Made by a program: the position numbers and the translations under genes. The notes beneath the pieces were generated by a model, which was not told where the DNA came from, did no database searches, and worked only from the letters and a program-made list of their open reading frames with translations. Of a DNA stretch of 64,000 bases, positions 1 to 11,319 are shown in pieces; position 1 is the stretch's first letter; every line of letters starts with the position of its first letter. The DNA comes from Limonium bicolor (lineage: Eukaryota; Streptophyta; Magnoliopsida; Caryophyllales; Plumbaginaceae), in NCBI GenBank assembly GCA_023374045.1, contig CM041776.1, positions 346,889,636 to 346,953,635 of the forward strand, in the 5' to 3' direction.

Positions 1-1595
1 AGGTGGAGAGTAAAATGTCAAGTTGGAAGTGTAACTCTTTATCTAAAGCCGGTCGGAGTGTAATTGTGAGATCAGTATTGGAGGCGGTACCATTGTACTA
101 CTGCAGTTTATTCCCGATTCCATGCAAGGTACGAAAGGAACTCACCGCAATACAACGACGCTTCTTCTGGGGCAAAGAGAAGAAGCGCTTTTTAGCACCA
201 GTAGCTTGGCAGCAATTAACGAAACCAAAATTGGATGGAGGTTTTGGCTTTGTGAACCTGCACATAAAGAACGGGTGCATGCTTGCAAAATGGCGATGGA
301 GGTTCCGGCAAGAGAGGCGATCACTATGGCACAAAGTAGTGGTTCAGATTTACGGAAGAGATGGTGAGCTAGATTCGGTCCACAGTGGCAACAGATTACG
401 TAGTATCAATGGCATCTGGACAGGAATAGTAAAAACGACGAGAAAGGATGAACAGATCCAACATATCTTTGAAAGTAATATCGCCCATCAGGTTGGAGAT
501 GGAAGATCAACCGATTTCTGGGGTGACAACTGGATGGAGGCGCAGAAACTCAAAGACATCTTCCCGAGATTATTCTTGCTGAGTAATAACAAAACCGGTA
601 AGGTAGCAGATATGGGTACCTGGGATGAGAGAAACTGGGCATGGAATCTGGAATGGAGAAGGGATTTATTTGAATATGAACATGTCATGGAACAGGAGTT
701 GATGCGCAAATTACACAGCACGACTCTGCTGCAGAATGTTGATGACACTGTGACTTGGAATAACACGCGAGATGGTTTCTCCACAGCACAGTTGTACCTC
801 CGTCGGGTTAGCAGCTCACCTACAGACGACCATGAAAATGCGGTAGCAAACATGATCTGGAGCAAGGTGTCGGAACCCAGACTAGAGTTTCTAGCATGGT
901 TCGTTGTTCATGGCAAGCTCCTTACCCGCGATGTCCTGTTCGAAAGAGACCTCATCCCAATCGGGCAGACTTGGTGCCCACTATGTCGACGATGTATGGA
1001 ATCAATAGTACATGTTATCTTCCTCTGCGATTTTTCGAGACAGGTCTGGAACGTTTTGCTAAGATGGTGGCGGGTTAACTTCACAATGAAGGAGACACCA
1101 ACAGACATTTTTCAGGAGTGGATGGAGGTACGGCTAAGCAAGAAGGCGAAGAAGGTGTGGAGATCGACGCTATACTATGGTGTATGGAGCATATGGACAA
1201 CGAGAAATGATGTAATATTTCGAGATGTATCACCATCGGCTGAAAAGGTGGCCAATGATGCTAAAAGGGGAGTATGGAGATGGACAATGAGTTGGTGGCC
1301 TGATATACCGATGTCATTTGAATTGTTCATTAATTCGGTTAACTTGAAAGACGATACATGTGTACTATAATTAGGAGTCAATATTGCTATGGTGCTCTGT
1401 ACTCTTTTTCCCCGGTTGGCCTTTTTTCCCAATGGGTTTTTGGCTAACGAGGGTTTTAATGAGGCAAGCATCTGGCAAGGTTTTGGGGTTTGCATCTACA
1501 GGATCCCTACTGTATTTGTGCAGTGTACTCCACAGCTATACTTTGTATGGTTGTATTATATGAATAAAGCATATCAATTATCAAAAAAAAAAAAA
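1..1595 (+). mobile_element. LINE (non-LTR retrotransposon), 3' part
   Basis: The 3' portion of a plant L1-type LINE, cut by the left window edge. It holds the open end of ORF2 (3-1370), a short 3' UTR, and an A-rich tail at about 1583-1595. The tail right after the untranslated region is the usual sign of target-primed reverse transcription. The 5' part and any target-site duplication lie outside the window or are not visible. The reading frame is undamaged for 455 codons, so the insertion is probably not very old. Confidence 0.85.
3..1370 (+). CDS. LINE ORF2 protein, C-terminal part (partial)
   Basis: C-terminal 455 residues of a plant LINE reverse transcriptase protein; the frame is already open at the window edge, so the GTG at base 3 is not a real start. 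Early residues (SKAGRSVIVRSVLEAVPLYY, then a RRFFWG motif and GGFGFVNLH) match the conserved block that follows the RT fingers and palm in plant LINEs. Around residues 315-350 comes the zf-RVT zinc-binding region, with a WCPLCRRC cysteine pair followed by a His and a Cys (HVIFLCDF). The catalytic YxDD motif and the endonuclease must lie upstream. No RNase H domain is visible after zf-RVT. The protein would act in copying the element RNA into DNA at the nick. The frame is open, but whether the full element is active cannot be told. Confidence 0.85.
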   Translation: MESKMSSWKCNSLSKAGRSVIVRSVLEAVPLYYCSLFPIPCKVRKELTAIQRRFFWGKEKKRFLAPVAWQQLTKPKLDGGFGFVNLHIKNGCMLAKWRWRFRQERRSLWHKVVVQIYGRDGELDSVHSGNRLRSINGIWTGIVKTTRKDEQIQHIFESNIAHQVGDGRSTDFWGDNWMEAQKLKDIFPRLFLLSNNKTGKVADMGTWDERNWAWNLEWRRDLFEYEHVMEQELMRKLHSTTLLQNVDDTVTWNNTRDGFSTAQLYLRRVSSSPTDDHENAVANMIWSKVSEPRLEFLAWFVVHGKLLTRDVLFERDLIPIGQTWCPLCRRCMESIVHVIFLCDFSRQVWNVLLRWWRVNFTMKETPTDIFQEWMEVRLSKKAKKVWRSTLYYGVWSIWTTRNDVIFRDVSPSAEKVANDAKRGVWRWTMSWWPDIPMSFELFINSVNLKDDTCVL

Positions 1596-2158
1596 TTAAG
1601 AAAAAGGCTGAACCTCTCTCTGCTTGTTTAAATTGACAAGTAATGCGTGTGTTAGGGGTATGTTTATTTTGCTCCTGTTGGCTAGATTAGTCCCTTCATG
1701 GTTATTTGCTATTTGTTAGCCGCCTGATAAAAAAAATTGTGCAGTGTCTGCAAGATAATGAAAACTTGCACTACCGTACGTATGTTTCACCTAATTATCT
1801 TACCTACTTCCAGTGGTTGAGAATATTCACGTGATCATATATACACCTTAAGAAACTACCTGGTTAGGTGAAGAATAGGAGTATATGATTGGTACTTTAA
1901 CTAAAATAATGATATAATACTACTCTTGTTACTAGGCAATACTAACACGAAACATAGTGAAAGAGGTGTTTTCTAGAGAAAGGAGTGTTTTCTCAACCAA
2001 AGCAGCTGTATAACTAGGCAAGAAAGGGAAGACATAAAAGTATCAGAACTTTTCAATATTGACACTTTACTGTCCCTGATTATGAACAATTATAGAAGGA
2101 TGGCGGAAGTATTAAAATTTTCCTTCACCTGCTTTTGTGTTTATTGTAACATATAAAG
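1596..2158. other. no gene seen
   Basis: Between the LINE tail and the SCAR fragment I see no coding potential. It contains a rearranged inverted scrap of the downstream SCAR exon (1976-2002, listed separately). The first SCAR exon that should encode the protein start is not here. Confidence 0.6.
1976..2002 (-). repeat. inverted scrap of SCAR exon
   Basis: These 27 bases are a perfect reverse complement of 2263-2289 in the SCAR-like exon. Just beyond, TACAGCTGCTT (reverse strand) matches a different part of the same exon (2300-2310), so the inverted copy is shuffled. Transcripts across both copies could fold into a stem with a ~260-base loop. Confidence 0.75.
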
Positions 2159-3025
2159 CTTCGCTGCTAAGATATTTCATGGCTTACATGAAGAAGTGAT
2201 GACTACTGCTGCAAGGCGTCATGATTTGATTGTCCGTGTCCAACAACTTGAAGCGGAACTTCCTTTGGTTGAGAAAACACTCCTTTCTCAAACCAGTCAT
2301 ACAGCTGCTTTTTGTAGTCCAGGTTCAGATACTTTTAGTTTTATGGATAATCAGTAGTTAGTGTTGCTCAGTTTTTTTTACCCTTGATTATGTTTCTTGA
2401 GGGGCACTGAATCCATGATTTATTTCGCATACTAATATATTAATCTGCAGGTGTTGACTGGCACTCGGAAGTCCGTATAGATGAGAACGTGGTTACTCGA
2501 AGAGACTTGCCTCGGTTTGTGATGGACAATTATGAAGAGTGTCGAGGTCCTCCTCAATTATTCCTTCTAGATAAGTAAGATCTTATTTTTTTTCATTGCG
2601 CACTTACAGATTACAGCTTAAAAGTCTTCCTAGATCATAACTCTGCCAACACAATGGTGGCTTTTGTAGGTTTGATGTTGCTGGAGCTGGTGCATGTTTG
2701 AAACGTTTCAGTGATCCTTCCTTCTTTAAATTAGAGCCTGCAGATTCCAGCTGTACAAATTCAGAAGCTCAACAGGAAAAGAAAACTTGCAAAACAAAGG
2801 TATGTCGACTACAGTCTTAGTTATAAGTTGTTTTTAATTTTTCTTGCTGGAAGAAACTTTCTTGCATCTTTTGACACTTCTTTTCTCTTTCTTACATTGA
2901 AGCCATTACTGGATCAACTCCTAACTAGATGCAATCCAACATCACCTGTTATCCAGCCACATGATAGTCCAAATGATCCATCCAGTGGAAATGCAGCGGC
3001 TTTTGCTGCTCAAAATAGATTATGA
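2159..3025 (+). pseudogene. SCAR/WAVE-family gene fragment (WHD region only)
   Basis: Four exon-like pieces with good splice sites read in one frame: 2159-2322, 2451-2574, 2670-2799 and 2903-3025 (TGA stop). The product resembles the WAVE homology domain of plant SCAR proteins, which join the WAVE complex and activate ARP2/3 for actin branching. Diagnostic stretches are [65 protein letters not shown] and LKRFSDPSFF. Intact SCARs begin with an exon containing an MPLTRYQ-type start and end with a WH2/VCA region that binds actin and ARP2/3; neither is here. The fourth exon (40 codons, low similarity) ends in a stop. I infer a duplicated or captured fragment, possibly carried by the CACTA element whose end lies at 4819. 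It could be transcribed as a short WHD-only protein, but there is no start codon in a good position. Confidence 0.75.
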
Positions 3026-4284
3026 GGTATGAATACTAGAACACTTGATTTGTTACATTATTCTCATCTCACTACCTTATCTGGCTGCGCTGCAATCATC
3101 ATGTAGAACACTTGTAGGAGTGCTGGTGGAGTGGAATTTGTGATTGTTATGAGGATGAGTTGTGTGTTGTTGCCTGTTGCTAGTGCTGATATGAACTCGG
3201 CTGAGGATGATTTTTTAGTGATTTTGCATTTTGTTTGTCGTACTCGCTCTTGTTTCTTGGTAGTAGTTGTGCACATGGGTTGGTCGGACAATTGACATTA
3301 ATAATAAATAGTAGAGTAGTAGTAGTAGTAATAGGGAGGGAGGGAAGGACGAAGGAGTAATAAGTAAGACGGAACCAGGAGAGTGATGTGTTGTCGGTTT
3401 CCTTAGATGTCACCGTGCTCTCAGAGTTGGGTTGTTTTTGGTAGATTGACATTATGATCCTATTCAGTTTTATTGTTCTGGTGTTGCTTTGTCATGCAAC
3501 CGAACAAATAATATTTTTCATTTGTAAGTGATTGGGCTCTAAAAGAAACCTGCTTGATTAGTTGTGTGTATGCGTCTCTGTGCAAGCATGTATATAGCTG
3601 CATTGCCTTGTTGATTTCTTTATCTTAATATGCTCCTATGCTTTGTCCATTTCCTTGTTTATCGCCTATCTTAGCATAGGAAAGAAGTTGACCGTATCAT
3701 TGAGGTGAATGTGATGGAGATTGTTTCATATGTGTTCAAATTTCTTTGAATATTTCTTATGTATCATGGTGCTTGTATTCAATTACTGCCGTTAGTTTGA
3801 TAATTCTGCTGTTTGTCTTCATTTCAGGTTGTCAGAATCTCAGAGATATGAAATCTAAGAGTCTATTTGAGGTCTTCCTTTGAAGATTCAATTTGTGTTA
3901 GATGTGCTCTTTTTTTGTTATTTTGATGTAGAATGGTGGTCCAACACAAACTTGCTACATTTAATTCTTTTGTATGGTTGTGTTAGATGTGCTCCTTTGT
4001 GGTTCCAAATATGTAAAACGCTCCAACTAAGTCCTTTAGAAAGGCCACAAAAGTGGGGTGGAAACGGTTTTATGTGAAATGAAAAAAAAGAAGCCTTTTC
4101 GGCTTTTTAGATAAGAGATGTGTTGTGTTCTTTTTATTTAACATGATGCATAGAATTTAATACCCAAATAACGTATGATAATTATATAATTTGATGTTTG
4201 AATATATAAACTAACTGATGATAGATATTAATGATAAAAAGACTTCATTTGGTGTCCAAATGTATAAATTGTTGTCTGAAGAAT
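3026..4284. other. SCAR 3' flank, no gene
   Basis: Non-coding. A possible 3'-UTR intron acceptor (TTTCAG at about 3823-3828) precedes a short exon-like stretch, so this may be the original 3' region carried along with the SCAR fragment. Around 4087-4110 is a small hairpin (AAGCC-TTTT-CGGCTT). The AT-rich part from about 4100 probably belongs to the CACTA element. Confidence 0.4.
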
Positions 4285-4819
4285 AGAAGCAATTTAGCGT
4301 CCGAAGATTTAAATTAGCGTCCGATAGGTAGACACAGTTTAGCGTCCGAAAAAAATTGGACGCTAATCTAATCAATTTGTCTTCAGCTAGTTAGCGTCCG
4401 ATTAATAGGTTTGCGACCATTTAGTAGACGCTATTTAGCGTCCGAAGAGTTGAATTAGCGTCCGATAGGTAGACACAGTTTAGCGTCCGAAAAAAATTGG
4501 ACGCTAATCTGTAATCAATTTTTCTCCAGCTAGTTAGCGTCCGATTAAGCAGTTTGCGACCATTTAGCAGACGCTATTTAGCGTCCGATTCGGACGCTAA
4601 AAAGTAGACGCTAAATAGCGTCCGAAACAAAAATGGACGCTAAGTGGACGCAAATTAGTGTCCGTGGACGCCAAAAAAAAATTAGCGTCCAGGCTTTTAG
4701 CGTCCGACATTCATTGGACGCTAAACATCAAAAATCGGACGCTTATCACATTTAGCGTCCGATTTTTGATGTTTAGCGTCCAAAAGCGTCGGACGCTAAA
4801 TCCTGTTTTTTTTGTAGTG
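4285..4819 (+). mobile_element. CACTA transposon, 3' terminal and subterminal region
   Basis: The right edge reads TTTTTTTTGTAGTG, the reverse complement of a classical CACTACAAAAAAA terminus. The 530 bp before it are packed with more than twenty copies of the 9-10 base subterminal motif TTAGCGTCCGA in both orientations, as expected of transposase-binding subterminal repeats. A 141-bp block containing several motifs is tandemly duplicated (starting about 4312 and 4453). No transposase and no left terminus are visible in the window. The element sits directly in front of a copia RNase H frame, which it interrupts. Confidence 0.85.
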
Positions 4820-5224
4820 AAACTTGTCTCCTGGAGCTCCCGAAAGCAGCGAACTGTGGCTCGTTCATCTACTGAAGCCGAGTTTTGCGCTCTGGCAACT
4901 GCAACAGCAGAAACAATCTGGTTACAAAAGCTGTTTGCGAATCGGGGAATTTTTCTACATAAAAGCCCGATCTTGCAGTGTGATAACATGGGAGCCACTT
5001 ACCTTGCCATGAATCCTGTCTTCCACAGTAGAACCAAGCACGTCTCCGTTGATTTCTTCTTTGTGCGAGAACGAATCCAGAATGGGAGCATGCATGTCGA
5101 ATTTCTGTCTACAAAGGAGCAGCTTGCTGACGGGTTTACAAAATCCCTAAATCGAGCTCGACTTTCACAATTTTGTTCCCAAATGTCACTTGTCTCTTAT
5201 GACATTGGTAACACGGGCGGATAG
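4820..5224 (+). pseudogene. Ty1/copia RNase H domain, truncated
   Basis: The last ~134 residues of a copia polyprotein. Motifs in order: LVSWSSRKQRTVARSSTEAE, LQCDNMGATYLAMNPVFH, SRTKHVSVDFFFVRE and STKEQLADGFTKSL. These are the RNase H Glu and Asp regions and the conserved C-terminal block. The frame ends at a stop just before the LTR. Upstream polyprotein (gag, protease, integrase, RT) is cut off by the CACTA insertion. The frame runs back into the CACTA repeats by chance, so the longer open frame is not a fusion gene. Confidence 0.9.
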
Positions 5225-5419
5225 TTGACATAGTTGTGGGCCTTATAATGGGTCGGTTCATATATGGCCCAAATAGGTTACTTTTACAGTCCAGTCACTT
5301 TACTAATTCTGGTAGCTTCTACTGTAGCTTATAAATACAGTTGTAAGATTGGTCATTATTGATACAACAATCAATAAATCTCTTTCAGTTACGATCAATC
5401 TCTCTATTTCACTAAGCAT
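5222..5419 (+). repeat. copia 3' LTR (probable)
   Basis: Starts right after the RNase H stop, following a purine-rich ACGGGCGGA that may be the polypurine tract. It contains a TATA-like CTTATAAATACAG (about 5329-5341) and ends near CACTAAGCA. The 5' TG is blurred (TAGTTGACATAG), so the exact borders are approximate. A matching 5' LTR is not in the window. Confidence 0.55.
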
Positions 5420-5674
5420 GGCTTTCTCATTAGTAAAGTAAAGCTCATCTTCCAATTTGACGGAAGTTTTTGCCGTTGATTTGATGACGACTCCAAACCA
5501 TCCTTAAAATCAAATGTTGGGCTTTTATTATTGTTCGGGTCTTATGACTTAATATTGTCATCCCTAGTCAACTCTCCTAAATTGTAGTCATTTGGTAACT
5601 AGGTTATTATGGCCTAGTGGGCCGAGTCTGGCAATTTTTTCCTGTTTTTATAGCCCATAATTTTCTTTCGAACA

Positions 5675-6725
5675 GTATTAGGAAAATTTTATGAAATGTA
5701 ATTTTATTTTTGGTTAATTTATGAAATACCATTAAAAATAGAAAGCCATAAAATATTATTATATTTTAATAAAAGTCTAACTATTAACTATAAAGAAAAA
5801 TACAAAATATCCCTATTAGTAAATAAAGTATGTTTAAAGTTTAAAATATGCCTATAAATATTAAATATTTATCAAAATTTAGAAAAAATCAAAATATTAT
5901 AAAATTAAAATTTAAAAAATTTAAAAATTAAAAGATTAAATACCATAAATATTGAAAAAAAATTAATATTTCTTAGATTTTTAAAAAATTATTCAGTATC
6001 ATAAAATATAATATAGAGTTTTGAACATAATTTATATTAATCTTTCTAGAAATTTATGTCAATTAAGTATTACATTTATAAATAATTTATTCTATCATTT
6101 ATATTATTAATTTAATTTTTTTTATTTTATATTTTAAGATATTTAGCATTTTTTTAATTTATCCTATATTGTATATAGCTGACATAATACTTTTGTTGAT
6201 AATAAAATAGTTATGTCATAAAGTTACTAAAAATAGAATATAAAATTTTAAAATATTTTTCTAAATATTAGTTTTAAATATAAATTTTACTTTGAATAAA
6301 TAAATCAAATCAATATAAAAAAGATAATTTGAAAATGAATGTTACCAATCATGGTATTTAATTGATATAAATTAGTAGAGATTGATATAAATTATATATG
6401 TTTTCAAAACTCTATATTCAATTTTAAGGTATTGAATAATCTAAAAGTATCTATAAAATATTTACTATTTTTCAAAATTTTAAGATATTTTTAATATTTC
6501 GTTATTTTTACAATTTATCTATATATTATATTTTTATAGTATTTTGAAATTTTTATGAATTGTTTAATACTTAGGGTATATTTTGAATTTGAAAATACTT
6601 TATTAGTTAGTAGGAGTATTTTTATCACTTTTCCATCTTGTTAATAACTATATAATGGTATTTAATATTCATGATTTTTGATTTTTAATAGTATTACATG
6701 AATTAGCCAAAAATGTAGAAATTCT
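5675..6725. mobile_element. Mutator-like foldback element, degenerate
   Basis: Left end has GGAAAATTTTATGAAATG followed by TTTTTGGTTAATTTATGAAAT. The right end carries CATGAATTAGCCAAAAATGT in inverted orientation. This is the same family as the well-bordered element at 31131-32412. It is extremely AT-rich, non-coding and eroded. Its right end abuts an ATT microsatellite. A fragment of the same right end occurs at 24395-24481 in the second duplication arm, so the element was present before the arms duplicated. Confidence 0.6.
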
Positions 6726-6797
6726 ATTATTATTATTATTATTATATTATTATTATTATTATTATTATATTATTATTATTATTATTATTATTATTAT
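6725..6797. repeat. (ATT)n microsatellite
   Basis: About 70 bases of ATT/TTA repeats with two interruptions, at the right end of the foldback element. The matching repeat in the other arm is at 24481-24530. Confidence 0.95.
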
Positions 6798-7004
6798 GTC
6801 ACGGTTGCATGCCCACACATATACTATATGCAAAAAGACTTCACTAAACGAGAAGAGATTGGTGAAAGCACATTTATAGAAAGATGGTGTAAAATAATTA
6901 TATTGATATAATAAAAGTGGATGCTACATGTTCATTCACGAATTAAGCTAAGTACACTTAGCTGAATTTTGATTTGTTTCAATTAATACCGAATTAAGAT
7001 TATT

Positions 7005-7024
7005 GTTCACTTTGAGCAGTGAAC
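7005..7024. other. 3'-UTR hairpin of protease A
   Basis: A short inverted repeat (GTTCACT-loop-AGTGAAC) lies about 45 bases past the stop of copy A and is conserved downstream of copy B. It may simply be conserved by recent duplication. Confidence 0.4.
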
Positions 7025-7067
7025 ATAACTTCAAATGCAGTTGATATATATAGTCCTTTCGATGTAA

Positions 7068-9120
7068 TCAACATCCACCAGGACTGAACCCCAACTTACC
7101 ACCATCAACATCATACACGATATCAAAAGTCTGCTGCTGAATATTCCCAATAATGGATGGATCACTCTGCCCACTATTCCCGGCAAACGCAAGACAAACC
7201 TGTGAGATATTCGCCGCGAAGATAATCCCAGAGACGTCAAGGTCCATTACCGCCCGACCACTGAAGATGAGGGCGACTTTGGGTATGGAAACGGTATCAT
7301 AGTTGGAAAGATCGTAGCAAGTGTCTAGATTTGAGAATGCCGGAGCCATGGGGTAACCACGGGCAGCCATAGCGGATCGAAAAGCGGAGCGTAAGGCGGA
7401 GTATGCACCAGGAGCTAAACGGGTAATGACAGTACCGGAGTCAATAAATGTTCCGGAGGAAGCGAAGACAGTAGATGAGATTGGTACGATTTGACCACCG
7501 ACGGAGATTGCTTGGAGTGCGACGAAGTAGAAAGATGGGTAACGCTTGGTTGAGAGTAGTGGTGTATACGTGAACGTGCTCGCCTTCTGCATGGAGCAAC
7601 AATATTTAGATGCACGTGTATTAGTTAGGTAGCTAGGCCTAGCAATTAATGTTTATGTGTATGTGTGTATGGTATGGTATGGTATAGTAGTAATACTTAC
7701 AGTGCCGCCTCTGCCGAGAGTGAGATGACCGGTATCCCTGGATCCAATTGGCAAACAATAACTGAAGACATTACCATACTTATGAGCCCCTTGAGAAACA
7801 AGGGAGAGTTCATTCCTACCAAGTCCCAACAATCCCGCGGAACCACCAAACAGACCCTGATTATTCTCACCACAACCAAACACAAACGTCTCAAGAGAAT
7901 TGTTGTCATCATCAGTCAAAGTGAGTTTGTCGGAAGCCAGAAGCCCAACAGAGAATGATGAGTCACCGTACTGAATCCCGTACACACAAGTGGGGGAAGA
8001 GGCGGTACATCCAGGTTTAACACCCGTGCTAGCTACGAGGTGTGAGCAGGGGTCTGCGGTACATGAGATGTTTCTGTATGAAGCTGATGAGGCGGGTTCG
8101 AACTGAGGTTCAACTTGGGAGTAGCATGTTTTAGCGCATGGTTTACATTGTGTCCATGTTAAGTCGCTGCCTGTGTCGAAAATTAGGGAGAGTGATTTTT
8201 TGGGTGTACCGAGTCCGACTGTTACGACGTAGCTTGGGGATCCGAGTGAACTCCCGGATTTTGCTGGGAGATTGGCGGAGGAGAAGTCGTGGGGGATGGG
8301 TGTGTTTGGGGACCATCTTCCCCCACGGGCGCATTGAATGTGGATTGAGTTGACTCTGTATTGGTCGTGTTTGAGGATATCCTCGTGAGATGGTGTTGTT
8401 GTTCTAGTACTAGTGGTACTGTCTGTGTGTATGTCTGACTCGGACTCTAAGTGGGTCAGCTTTGAGCATGGGCCGTGTCTGTGAACAACTTTCAGGGATG
8501 GGCCATCTCTTCTGACTGATCGTGAATAATAATAAGTTATTTATCTTTCTCATAAATCGTAATTAATACCGCGTAAACTAAAGTATCAACAAATTATTTT
8601 GAACTCTTTTTTTTTTTGAACTCTAAAGTATCAACAAATTATGAACAATTGAAAAAGTTGTACTACTATGTACTATCACGGGTCTAAATTTTATAATCAC
8701 AGTATCAATGTTTTTCCTCTAAAAATGTATATAGATGTAAAGTAGCATGTGTGTGGACTACAATAATTCGACAAACTTGACGTCTATTAAAATAATAGCA
8801 GAGGACCAAGCAATACCCTAAATAAACAAGCTCAGCTCTAATATCAAAGCGAGGGGACAGAAATTGGACCTGTAATTAGAAGATATATATGTACCTTGTG
8901 GAGTTGTCTGGCAAGTATGTTGTGGGAGAAGGGAGCTGATCTGAACTTCACTGTGGTGACTACTCTTGTGATGGGAATGGTGATGATGATGATGATGGAG
9001 CTCACCTTTCTTATGTCCATGGCTGAGCTGCACTGAGCACGACAGATACAACAGAACAACAAGGAGATAAAAGGATAGCTGCTGCCGCTGCAGCAGCGAG
9101 AAGTAATTGAAAGAAGCCAT
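7068..9120 (-). CDS. aspartyl protease (A1 family), copy A
   Basis: Three exons on the minus strand: 9120-8895, 8515-7701 and 7586-7068, all with GT-AG borders, giving 1560 nt and 519 residues. It is a pepsin-type protease of the plant CND41/AED1-like group (nepenthesin-type cysteines), expected to be secreted. Exon 1 encodes a hydrophobic signal peptide (about residues 15-35, FYLLVVLLYLSCSV) and a histidine-rich stretch (seven His in a row, then HSHHKSSHH). Exon 2 starts the propeptide, has a VVHRHGPCS motif, then YVVTVGLGTP and the first active site FDTGSDLTWTQC. The flap-side segment is YGIQYGDSSFSVG. Exon 3 holds the second active site IDSGTVITRL and ends in GFSPGGC. All catalytic residues are present and the frame is clean. 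Start chosen as the ATG before ASFNYF. Arabidopsis AED1 is known as a salicylate-linked apoplastic protease; that role here is inference. The paralogue is at 24811-28232. Confidence 0.92.
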
Positions 9121-9684
9121 CAAATTGATTTTGTTTTTGAAGAACCCTCACCCTGTATTTGGTTTTGGAAATTATGCGAGCAGTATAGTTCTCACAAGGG
9201 TGAAGTGAAGGCGGGGCACCAAGCAATATAAAAGGTTAGCCCCATGGAATTTTCTCAGGAACGGTCTGCGTCTGTCTGTCTTTTATTTTGTTTATATGTA
9301 TCTTGTACGTACGGATTAGGACAAAAAATGGGGGGGAAACAAGTAAAATTCAGAAAAACTAACACTTCGGCCCGAAATCTCTGATTCTTGAGTTATCCAC
9401 TGAAATAATTAAGATTTTAATCACTCTATATGGTGGTGGGTTGGATATCATTAATCCCTTGACTGTCAGCAGTTTAATTAGTTTAAGAAAGGAATTAATA
9501 TCTTTTCTTTAAAAAAAAACACAATACTCGTTCTTCTATACATTCATTTCAAGTAACGAGGAAACAATTAAAAGCTGATAATTCCCAGTCAAGTTTATAG
9601 TGACCTCCCATCAATGCCCAATTTCTTGATTCGTTAGGAATGAATACTACATTGATATGCCAACGCGATGTCTCCAACTTAACC

Positions 9685-9916
9685 TTTATATTATTAGTGG
9701 AAAGAATTTTAATTTTCCTATTGGTTCTAGTTTTGTGGTATTAAGGAAAAAAATGTCTAATCAATTCATTAGTTGTCTTGTCTAATTAATAATTGATGCC
9801 TTTATATTATTAGTGGAAAGAATTTTAATTTTCCTATTGGTTCTAGTTTTGTGGTATTAAGAAAAAAATGTCTAATCAAATTATTAGTTGTCTTGTCTAA
9901 ATAATAATTGATGTTA
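9685..9916. repeat. 116-bp tandem duplication, arm A only
   Basis: The block starting TTTATATTATTAGTGGAAAG occurs twice, at 9685 and 9801, with slight differences. The corresponding place in arm B (about 28888-29000) has a single copy. Confidence 0.85.
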
Positions 9917-11296
9917 GGTGTAAAATGCAAATGGGAGGTCCATCATGAAGCTCAAACATGATAAGATATCCTTGGAACTTTAACACCACACACATCTATA
10001 TGTATATATGCGATGGGATCAGGTACCAACCAACATCCCCTCCGTTCATAAGTGGCCCTTGGTACCAACTCAGCCTAGCAATTGCAATTGGCCATTATAG
10101 CAAACAATATGGACACGTATAAATTTGCATTTCTCTGTATAATTTTTGAAACCATTATCATAACCAGCAAGTTTAAGAATCACAATAAAAACCAAATGAA
10201 TAATTGACGACAAATTCCCCTCAATCCATACTGTCCCGTCTTTGCGTTGCCTTGTGCTTTCTCTGAGATCATACGTTGGCGTCCAATCTCTAACGTATCG
10301 AATTAGTGACGAACGGATGCATATTATAAAGTGGTGGTTACATTTTTATAACCTAATTTTACATTTACAAAATAAACTTATTTTACAATTAGCATGAATT
10401 CATTAACCTGAGATCGACTAATCTTGTATGTGGAACATTACATATTTGAAATGGTCGAGATTTTTATTTTTACTACTCACAGCCTCAGTTAAGACGTACG
10501 TACGTAACGAAAATTCTAATCTTTCCACTCTTATTATGAATACCTTTATTAGTACCCCTCCCTGAAGCTGATAATATTAATTAATCATGCGTAGGTTGGG
10601 TTATCACTTAATTCCCTCAATTGATAATTCTCTCTCTCTCGCTCTAGAATTATGACTAGTTATATGTATATAGTTCACTTGAGTGCCTTGCTTTTTGCTA
10701 TGCATGCACATTTCTATATGACGGTGACGGTCCCTTTATGGATTTTTTTTTCTCTTTTATGTTCATTAAAACAAGATATAGCTAGAGTTAATTACTTTTA
10801 ACCGCAATTACCTAATAATAGAAAGATTGCTCGCATTATCACGATCCTGACTAAACTCGATATATAGATAGATCCGTTGTGACTTGCGATAGAATTAAAC
10901 AATTCGTAGACTCACAAGACTCAATATAGTAAGACTAGTTGCAGAAGGTCGCTGTTCACAATGGGTCCATAACCATAATCGGTAATCCGTACTCCTATTA
11001 TATTTCAATCATGTAATAATTGTAAATGTAAGAAAACCGGAATTCTAACGCGGAAAATGGAACCGCTCTGGGTTTGGGCAGCAGCTAATTGTAATTGGTA
11101 GGGTCAACTCGGTTTGGTCGTCGCTTGTCCAATAACGCGGTTCCTTATGTTATGCCGGTCGTTATGCTACAGAGTGCATGAGTGGTGGTGGACTGGACTC
11201 ATATATTTGCAATCGGTTTTGCCAGGCCATATACGATGACTCTCACTGGCAGTGTTGCTAACTGCCTAAACCTTAATTTGTCTTTGTCTCTCCTAC

Positions 11297-11319
11297 TTGA
11301 CTAGAGGTCAACTAGTCAA
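11297..11319. promoter_or_regulatory. W-box-like cluster
   Basis: Three TTGAC cores in 23 bases (one forward, two reverse as GTCAA), around the palindromic ACTAGTCAACG. WRKY factors bind TTGAC-containing W-boxes. The site is about 2.2 kb upstream of protease A and is kept intact at 30782-30804 upstream of copy B. Function is inference from motif only. Confidence 0.3.

Noticed and set aside
4658..4819. N-terminal extension of the RNase H frame
   Set aside because: Lies in CACTA subterminal repeats; the in-frame join to RNase H is chance.
7653..7985. Protease A exon 2 appearing truncated compared with copy B
   Set aside because: The frame stays open up to 8515; only the absence of a start-like codon makes it look short. 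No stop or frameshift separates it from the propeptide region.
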